5,388 nucleotides of DNA from Chitinophagales bacterium (lineage in GTDB: Bacteria; Bacteroidota; Bacteroidia; Chitinophagales; Saprospiraceae), in NCBI GenBank assembly GCA_013298445.1, contig JAAFHQ010000449.1, positions 1 to 5,388 on the forward strand. The letters are read 5' to 3'. The notes beneath the pieces are model-generated. The model saw only the letters and a list, made by a program, of their open reading frames with translations. It had not been told where the DNA came from and searched no databases. The translations under genes were made by a program, and so were the position numbers. Below are positions 1-4,249 of the stretch, in pieces. Numbering within the stretch: the first letter of the stretch is position 1; every line of letters begins with the position of its first letter.

Positions 1-43
1 TTGCCTCAAAATTGTCATGTATTCCAATGATTTTTCTATAGCT

Positions 44-75
44 CTTGCTTTATTGCTTTATTTTTTAAAATTTTG
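44..75 (+). promoter_or_regulatory. Possible promoter of the YfiT-like gene
   Basis: TTG at 44-46 lies 21 bases before AAATTTTG at 68-75, which matches the Bacteroidota -7 consensus TAnnTTTG in all but the first base. The spacing is within the usual range. The surrounding sequence is very AT-rich and leaves a leader of about 35 bases before ATG 118. This is a weak call from pattern only. Confidence 0.25.
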
Positions 76-117
76 GATTCCTGCTTTAATTGTTACACCC
101 AAACATACACTCAAACT

Positions 118-639
118 ATGTCTACAGACCTATCTTCTCTGCAGTACCCGGTTGGCAAATTTGTCAAGCCGGAAACGGTAACGCCTGCCATGATTCAGGA
201 ATGGATCGCTTACCTCGAAAAATTCCCGCAGGTATTTCGGCAAACAGCCGAATCTTTAAGTGAAGCACAGTTGGATAGCCCCTATCGGCCCGATGGTTGG
301 ACGGGGCGGCAAGTGGTGCACCACGTAGCCGATAGCCACATGAATGCCTTCATTCGCTTCAAATTGTCTTTGACCGAAGATTTTCCAACCATCAAACCTT
401 ACATGGAAGACCGTTGGGCGAGCTTGCCAGACGCTAAATTGCCGATTGAGGTGTCTTTGCGGATTCTGGAAGATGTCCATACCCGTTGGGTCTGTGTTTT
501 AAAGGACATCAAAGATTGGGAAAACCAGGGCTATTATCATCCTGAATTTGGAACGGTGAAAAACCCCTTGGGGAAGGTATTGGCGCTGTACCATTGGCAT
601 AGTCGGCACCATTTGGGGCATTTGGAGTTGTTGAAATAA
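118..639 (+). CDS. YfiT/BstA-family DinB-fold putative metal-dependent hydrolase or bacillithiol transferase
   Basis: The 173-residue product closely resembles Bacillus subtilis YfiT in length and motif order. Seen: an N-terminal YPVGKF segment (about 10-15), YRPDGWTGRQVVHHVADSH (56-74), IRFKLSLTE (79-87), and a C-terminal HWHSRHHLGH (159-168). By comparison with YfiT, the three metal-binding histidines should be His69, His161 and His165, the DinB-fold H...HxxxH arrangement. The family is a four-helix-bundle, cytosolic, metal-binding group. Members include S-transferases that join bacillithiol to electrophiles, and Bacteroidota are among the groups that make bacillithiol, so thiol-dependent detoxification is the likely role. 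The substrate cannot be read from sequence. I chose ATG 118 because an upstream TTG at 73 would add a Cys/Thr-rich stretch that the family lacks. No Shine-Dalgarno is present. It stands alone and converges with the minus-strand gene ending at 851. Family assignment is firm; exact activity is not. Confidence 0.9.
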   Translation: MSTDLSSLQYPVGKFVKPETVTPAMIQEWIAYLEKFPQVFRQTAESLSEAQLDSPYRPDGWTGRQVVHHVADSHMNAFIRFKLSLTEDFPTIKPYMEDRWASLPDAKLPIEVSLRILEDVHTRWVCVLKDIKDWENQGYYHPEFGTVKNPLGKVLALYHWHSRHHLGHLELLK

Positions 640-650
640 AGGACACAAAG

Positions 651-819
651 CATTTTTAAGCACAAAGGACACAAAGGCAGCACAAAGAACACAAAGTTAG
701 ACGTTGACGACGCTTTGATTTTAGGGTTAGACTAGATTTAATCTCTAGATTTATCTTGCGTCAATGTCGCTCTCTTTGTGTCCTCTGTGCTGCCTTTGTG
801 TCCTTTGTGCTTAAAAATG
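651..819. repeat. Long CACAAAG-unit inverted repeat between convergent genes
   Basis: The arms at 651-696 and 774-819 match as reverse complements at 44 of 46 positions. Each arm is built from tandem CACAAAG units with 2-4 base spacers, and the outer ends read CATTTTTAAG and CTTAAAAATG. Inside lies a second dyad, 700-709 with 759-768 (9 of 10), and a small CTAGA/TCTAG stem at 732-736 and 744-748, so most of the gap could fold as one long hairpin. It starts 11 bases after the stop of the YfiT-like gene and ends 31 bases from the stop of the minus-strand gene. Both mismatches (685, 688) are A-C in a plus-strand RNA but G-U in a minus-strand RNA. It may end or protect both transcripts. There is no T-tract after the stem on either strand, so it is not a standard intrinsic terminator. 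Confidence 0.85.
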
Positions 820-850
820 TCGCTTTGGAAGTAAAACACTTTGTGAACTT

Positions 851-1273
851 CTAAGTCCAGGCTTGACCAATGGTCACCTTGATTTCCGGGGTGATTTTGA
901 TTTTCATGCGAACAATCAGTGGATCATTCAGCGGGTTTCCGGTACTGCGGTACAAGGAATAAGTACTTTTGATGGTGGTAAAAACTGAGACCATCGCGGC
1001 GCTGCCTTTGTTTTCTTTCAGGATTTCATCCAGCCTTTCGGGCGAAAAATCCTCGTGTTTGCCGCGCATTTCTACTTCCAGAGCGGGGCTCAGAGCTACC
1101 GTCAAGGAAAAGTTGACCATTTCCAGTCCATACGCCTGCATACGCGGGAAAATGCGCAGCCATTCTTCAATCATTTGGTAGCCGCGTTCTTTGGCGTTTT
1201 CGCCCAGGTTACCTGCTTGTTCCATGATGGCATCGGAGGCCTCTTGGAATGCTTTTTTCAGTCGGTCGATCAT
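851..1273 (-). CDS. Conserved-looking hypothetical protein, 140 residues, second gene of a lipoprotein operon
   Basis: I do not recognise the family. The product has no signal peptide or membrane segment, so it is probably cytosolic. Residues 1-50 are charged and helical in character (LKKAFQEASDAIMEQ, KERGYQMIEEWLRIFP). Residues 52-70 and 118-138 alternate hydrophobic and polar residues like beta strands (NFSLTVALSPALEVEMRG, IVRMKIKITPEIKVTIGQ), and a helix-like stretch with DFSPERLDEILKENKG lies between them. The two strand regions resemble each other (SPALEVEM and TPEIKVTI), which hints at a small helix-plus-sheet fold. The open frame continues upstream to 1369, but that part is translated inverted repeat, so I start at ATG 1273 (MIDRLKK). 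A TTG two codons earlier (1279) is possible. It lies 120 bases after the lipoprotein stop on the same strand, so co-transcription is likely, with a long hairpin between them. Confidence 0.7.
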   Translation of the reverse strand: MIDRLKKAFQEASDAIMEQAGNLGENAKERGYQMIEEWLRIFPRMQAYGLEMVNFSLTVALSPALEVEMRGKHEDFSPERLDEILKENKGSAAMVSVFTTIKSTYSLYRSTGNPLNDPLIVRMKIKITPEIKVTIGQAWT

Positions 1274-1280
1274 GATCAAT

Positions 1281-1391
1281 GGTTTAGGGAGGTTTAGGGA
1301 GGTTGAAGAAGGTTGAGGCTCCGCAAGCGACGTCAACAATGCCGCTCGCGGAGCCTCAACCTTCCTCAACCTCTCTAAACCTTCTCAACTT
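1281..1391. repeat. Decanucleotide inverted repeat between the two minus-strand genes
   Basis: Left side: four 10-base units starting at 1281, 1291, 1301 and 1311 (GGTTTAGGGA twice, GGTTGAAGAA, GGTTGAGGCT), followed by CCGCAAGCG. Right side: the mirrored units AGCCTCAACC, TTCCTCAACC, TCTCTAAACC and TTCTCAACTT from 1352 to 1391, preceded by CGCTCGCGG. The stem 1290-1329 with 1343-1382 is 40 bp with three mismatches and a 13-base loop (1330-1342). Units outside it are less well matched. The GC-rich inner part should make a very stable RNA hairpin. It fills nearly the whole space from just inside the lipoprotein stop region to 7 bases before ATG 1273, so it could reduce expression of the second gene, end most transcripts, or protect the upstream mRNA. 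It differs in sequence from the CACAAAG repeats elsewhere in the window. Confidence 0.85.
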
Positions 1392-1393
1392 TC

Positions 1394-2131
1394 CTAAAAA
1401 CTTATTTGTCCGTCCAATTTGGCTTTGCCTTCCATGATATCCAGCATGGAATTTTCAACGGTTACGGTATTGCCATCAATTTTGGCGTTGGCCATTTTGA
1501 CTTTTTTCACCCGGTTGGGGAGGTTGTAAATGGTGGTGTACTTGGCCGTACCCAGGAACATCTTCATCATCTCCATATCTTCACCACTTGGCTGATTTTC
1601 GGCTTTGGGAGTAGGGAGGCGAGTGAGCGATTTTTTGGCCAGTTTAAAGGCAACTCCGGCAGGCGTCAAACCTTCGGTAGGCATTCCACCCATTTCACCA
1701 GCACCTTCTTTCATCAAAGTGCCCAGGTTTTTGTAGAAAAACTCGATGTCTTCCATTTTGTCAAAATCGAGGCTCATTTGCATGACCAGCTTTTTCTCGG
1801 ATTCGCTCATCTTCATGGTCATTTTGGCTTTGTCCCAAAACTTGGCGTCTCCCGTTTGTGCTTTGAGGTCGGCGGGCATGTCCTTGAAGTAGATGGTGGT
1901 GTCTTTTTCCATCTTGTCCATACCCAGTTTTTTCTGGGCGTCTGCATCCGCGCCAGCCTGGTTCATCAAGTCTTTGAGCGAACCCAATTGTAGGATTGAA
2001 CTCATGTCGATGGTGATGGAGTACAATCCTTTGCCACTTTTATTGAGGGTCATTTCTTCAATGACGTTGATGCAACCCGATAATAAAAATGAAACAGAGA
2101 GCAGCAATCCAAAGACTACTAGTTTTTTCAT
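1394..2131 (-). CDS. Putative exported lipoprotein, 245 residues
   Basis: The N-terminus MKKLVVFGLLLSVSFLLSGC is a clear type II signal peptide: two lysines, a hydrophobic core at 4-17, and a lipobox L17-S18-G19-C20. The mature protein would start at Cys20 and be anchored to a membrane, probably the outer membrane. There is no strong acidic export signal straight after the cysteine, although Glu25-Glu26 lie nearby, so I cannot say which leaflet it reaches. The mature start (NVIEEMTLNKSGKGLYSITIDMSSIL) has the strand pattern seen at the start of LppM/DUF3153-like lipoproteins, a weak resemblance only. The middle (about 70-170) is Lys- and Met-rich with many charged helices. The C-terminal part (KYTTIYNLPNRVKKVKMANAKIDGNTVTVENSMLDIMEG) looks like beta strands. 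Function is unknown. It is the first gene of a probable two-gene minus-strand unit, divergent from the ATPase gene. Confidence 0.8.
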   Translation of the reverse strand: MKKLVVFGLLLSVSFLLSGCINVIEEMTLNKSGKGLYSITIDMSSILQLGSLKDLMNQAGADADAQKKLGMDKMEKDTTIYFKDMPADLKAQTGDAKFWDKAKMTMKMSESEKKLVMQMSLDFDKMEDIEFFYKNLGTLMKEGAGEMGGMPTEGLTPAGVAFKLAKKSLTRLPTPKAENQPSGEDMEMMKMFLGTAKYTTIYNLPNRVKKVKMANAKIDGNTVTVENSMLDIMEGKAKLDGQISF

Positions 2132-2186
2132 GTCAGTTTGTTTTTGGCAATTAAGCTTTAAAATTAAAGTTTTTGCAACAGAAATG

Positions 2187-2220
2187 TCGATAGTTTAGAC
2201 TGAGGTCAAAACTATATCGA
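2187..2220. promoter_or_regulatory. Divergent promoter region with an imperfect dyad
   Basis: TCGATAGTTTAGAC (2187-2200) faces GTCAAAACTATATCGA (2205-2220) across a 4-base spacer. The halves match except for one mismatch and a 2-base bulge. On the minus strand, 2214-2207 reads TAGTTTTG, a full match to the Bacteroidota -7 box TAnnTTTG, aimed at the lipoprotein gene with a leader of about 70 bases. On the plus strand, 2191-2198 reads TAGTTTAG, one base off the same box, aimed at the ATPase gene. Neither side has a well-placed -33 TTG element, so this is a tentative call. The dyad could be an operator shared by both genes. Confidence 0.4.
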
Positions 2221-2272
2221 TTTTCAATCGTTTTCTTTTCTTCTAACAAGCTTTTTAAACGCTTCCGCACAG

Positions 2273-3754
2273 ATGAATTCCATTACTACACTAGGTGCCT
2301 TAAAGGCCAGCAATTATCGTGCAAAATCGGTAAAAGAAGAACTCCGGGCCAACCTGATTGACAAAATCAAAAAACGGGAAACAGTTTTTGAAGGGGTGAT
2401 TGGTTTCGAGGACACGGTTTTGCCCGACATCGAACGGGCAGTGCTTTCCCGTCACAATATACTTTTGTTGGGCTTGCGTGGGCAGGCCAAAACCCGGATT
2501 GCCCGCCTACTGGTCAATCTCCTGGATGAGTACATTCCCGTAGTTGCCGGAAGTGAACTGAATGACGACCCGCTGAATCCCATCTCGCGTTACGCACTGG
2601 ATTTGATCGCGGAAATGGGCGACGATACCCCCGTGGAGTGGATGCACCGCAGCGCACGTTATGTGGAAAAACTGGCCACGCCCGATGTAAGTGTGGCCGA
2701 CCTGATTGGGGATGTGGACCCGATTAAGGCTGCTACCTTGAAAATGGCTTATTCGGATGAGCGGGTGATCCACTTCGGGCTGGTCCCAAGGGCGCACCGC
2801 AGCATTTTTGTGATCAACGAATTGCCGGATTTGCAGGCGCGGATTCAGGTCTCCTTGTTCAATATTTTGCAGGAGGGCGACATCCAGATCCGGGGATTTA
2901 AACTGCGTTTGCCGTTGGACATCCAGTTCCTATTTACGGCGAACCCTGAAGATTATACCAACCGGGGCAGCATCATTACACCGCTGAAGGACCGGATTGA
3001 AAGCCAAATCCTGACCCACTATCCGAAAACCATCGAGATTGCCCGCAGCATCACCCAGCAAGAAGCCCGCCTGACCGCGGAGCAACGCGCCCAGGTGTAT
3101 GTGCCGGATTTGCTGCAAATTTTGCTGGAACAAATTGCTTTTGAAGCACGGGACAGCGAATTTGTGGATTCAAAAAGTGGGGTTTCGGCACGTTTGACCA
3201 TCTCGGGTTACGAAAACCTGGTGAGTACTGCCGAACGCCGCCTGTTGATCAACCGCGAAAACAAAACGATCGCCCGCCTCACCGATTTTTGGGGTGTGGT
3301 GCCCGCCATTACCGGTAAAGTGGAGTTGGTATACGAAGGAGAACAGGAAGGCCCTTACCTGGTGGCCATCAACCTGCTGGGTAAGTCATTGAAAAAATTG
3401 TTCCTCGATCATTTCCCCGACCCGGACAAACTGCGCAAAGGCCGCGACCGCGATCCATACGGCGTGATTCGCGCCTGGTTCAGCGGTGGCAACGCGTTAA
3501 ACCTGCTCAACGACATGAGCGATAAGGATTACCGGGCTGCGTTGGATGGAGTGGCTGGTCTGCGCAAATTTGTAGAAGCCAACCTCGAGCAGGTGCAAGG
3601 CGATGAGCAGTACCTGTACATGGAACTGGTGCTGCACGGCCTGGCCGAATTCCAGGTGATCAGCAAGGATATGTTGGAAGCGAAACTGTCGTTCCGGGAT
3701 ACCCTGGCGGATATGTTGGGTTCGGATGATTTGTTTGATGAGGATGATGAATAG
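2273..3754 (+). CDS. MoxR / magnesium-chelatase-I-like AAA+ ATPase
   Basis: The product has 493 residues. Seen: Walker A GLRGQAKT (67-74); a Walker B-like strand IFVINELP (178-185), where the usual Asp-Glu is Asn182-Glu183; sensor-1 region FLFTANPEDYTNRG (219-232); arginine finger region PLKDRIESQ (237-245) with Arg241; then a helical lid (about 255-330) and a C-terminal helical part ending in an acidic tail (DDLFDEDDE). The DIQIRG and LRLPLDIQ segments (203-218) are typical of the MoxR/ChlI clade. From memory the NELPDLQ form of Walker B is common in this subfamily, so it is not proof of inactivity. MoxR ATPases use ATP to remodel or load metal centres and envelope or stress complexes, normally with a VWA-domain partner. 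No VWA gene follows here, because 495 bases without a gene come next. ATG 2273 fits the usual subfamily start (TTLGALKAS). No Shine-Dalgarno. The client is unknown. Confidence 0.9.
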   Translation: MNSITTLGALKASNYRAKSVKEELRANLIDKIKKRETVFEGVIGFEDTVLPDIERAVLSRHNILLLGLRGQAKTRIARLLVNLLDEYIPVVAGSELNDDPLNPISRYALDLIAEMGDDTPVEWMHRSARYVEKLATPDVSVADLIGDVDPIKAATLKMAYSDERVIHFGLVPRAHRSIFVINELPDLQARIQVSLFNILQEGDIQIRGFKLRLPLDIQFLFTANPEDYTNRGSIITPLKDRIESQILTHYPKTIEIARSITQQEARLTAEQRAQVYVPDLLQILLEQIAFEARDSEFVDSKSGVSARLTISGYENLVSTAERRLLINRENKTIARLTDFWGVVPAITGKVELVYEGEQEGPYLVAINLLGKSLKKLFLDHFPDPDKLRKGRDRDPYGVIRAWFSGGNALNLLNDMSDKDYRAALDGVAGLRKFVEANLEQVQGDEQYLYMELVLHGLAEFQVISKDMLEAKLSFRDTLADMLGSDDLFDEDDE

Positions 3755-3761
3755 GAGGGGG

Positions 3762-3850
3762 ATTTTTTTGCCACAAAGTCACGAAGACACAAAGTGCTGT
3801 TAATCAACAAATTTTTGCTTGGTGCCTTTGAGCCTTTGTGGCAAAAAAAT
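3762..3850. repeat. Second CACAAAG-family inverted repeat, downstream of the ATPase gene
   Basis: The outer arms 3762-3778 and 3834-3850 are perfect 17-base reverse complements (ATTTTTTTGCCACAAAG and its mirror). The similarity continues inward to 3794 and 3818, giving 28 of 33 overall, around a 23-base AT-rich loop. The arms contain CACAAAG and ACGAAGACACAAAG units like the repeat at 651-819, and both elements share T-rich 5' and A-rich 3' outer ends. It begins 7 bases after the ATPase stop. The T-run precedes the stem rather than following it, so it is not a standard intrinsic terminator. It looks like a dispersed intergenic family that may serve as a transcript end or mRNA-protecting hairpin. 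Confidence 0.8.
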
Positions 3851-4049
3851 AAAAATGTCCAGTAGTATGATTAAAAATACAATGTTGTAATAGAAATAAA
3901 ACATCCTTTCAAAAATCTTATAGCTTTAAATTCTTCTCTCATTGCAGCCAAGTTGCTCTGCTTCCCGTATTTGCATCAGACCTGAAAATTACCTGTTAAT
4001 CGAGCATACTGCGTATCTATTTGATGCTACAATTTCCAACAGAATAATG

Positions 4050-4057
4050 TAAATTTG
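4050..4057 (+). promoter_or_regulatory. Probable -7 promoter box for the dioxygenase-like gene
   Basis: TAAATTTG is a perfect match to the Bacteroidota -7 consensus TAnnTTTG. A TTTG at 4020-4023 lies 26 bases upstream, somewhat far for the -33 element (usually about 19-21), so the upstream half is weak. Transcription would begin at about 4062-4065, inside the palindrome at 4058-4079, leaving a leader of about 185 bases before ATG 4250. Confidence 0.4.
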
Positions 4058-4079
4058 CTATACCCCGCGCGGGGTATAG
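4058..4079. promoter_or_regulatory. Perfect 22-bp palindrome, operator-like
   Basis: The half-site CTATACCCCGC is followed at once by its exact reverse complement GCGGGGTATAG, with no spacer and no mismatch. It abuts the TAAATTTG box (4050-4057), so it would cover about -5 to +17 of the predicted start, a typical place for a repressor operator. The TACCCC...GGGGTA layout recalls operators of the CsoR/CstR family (copper or persulfide sensors), but TetR-type and other dimeric regulators also use such sites. No regulator gene lies in the window. There is no loop for an RNA hairpin and no T-tract after it, so a terminator is unlikely. Confidence 0.6.
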
Positions 4080-4249
4080 AGCCTCGCTAGAGAAAAACAA
4101 ACCATTGATCATAATCATAGCAGATAAAATTTAATTCATTCATTCTCATTTCCAGCCAATAGTACAGGATTAGAACGTCTGGCACCTTGCCAAACAGATA
4201 CGAATTTGTATTACCTCAATTTTATCATCCATTAATTTTTACTTCACAC

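Larger units (their letters stand above)
3755..4249. other. 495-base gene-free region between the ATPase and dioxygenase-like genes
   Basis: I see no credible coding frame here on either strand; the longest ATG frame noticed (from 3855) has about 11 codons. Contents in order: the CACAAAG-family inverted repeat (3762-3850), an AT-rich stretch with no clear signal (3851-4005), a small ATAC-TGC-GTAT dyad (4006-4016), a -7 box plus 22-bp palindrome (4050-4079), then about 170 bases of AT-rich leader up to ATG 4250. The leader holds two minor dyads, TGGCA-CCT-TGCCA (4180-4192) and ATACGAATTTGTAT (4198-4211, one mismatched pair). The leader is long for a simple gene start. A small RNA or a structured leader is possible but not shown. 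Confidence 0.6.

Noticed and set aside
73..117. Upstream TTG start that would lengthen the YfiT-like protein by 15 residues
   Set aside because: The added Cys/Thr-rich stretch has no counterpart in the family, and an ATG at 118 gives the normal length.
651..819. CRISPR array or IS end repeats
   Set aside because: The short units are inverted and lack regular unique spacers, and no transposase or cas gene is present.
1274..1369. N-terminal extension of the 140-residue protein to an upstream ATG at 1369
   Set aside because: It would be translated entirely from the inverted repeat and is low in complexity; ATG 1273 starts the plausible protein.
1406..1993. A 195-codon plus-strand frame opposite the lipoprotein gene
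   Set aside because: His/Phe-rich product typical of an antisense shadow; the minus-strand frame has a clear signal peptide and lipobox.
3762..3850. Intrinsic terminator after the ATPase gene
   Set aside because: The T-run is at the 5' side of the stem and A-run at the 3' side on both strands, the reverse of what is needed, and the loop is long.
4180..4192. TGGCAC...TTGC resembling a sigma-54 promoter
   Set aside because: The GG and GC elements are only 8 bases apart; sigma-54 promoters need about 12.
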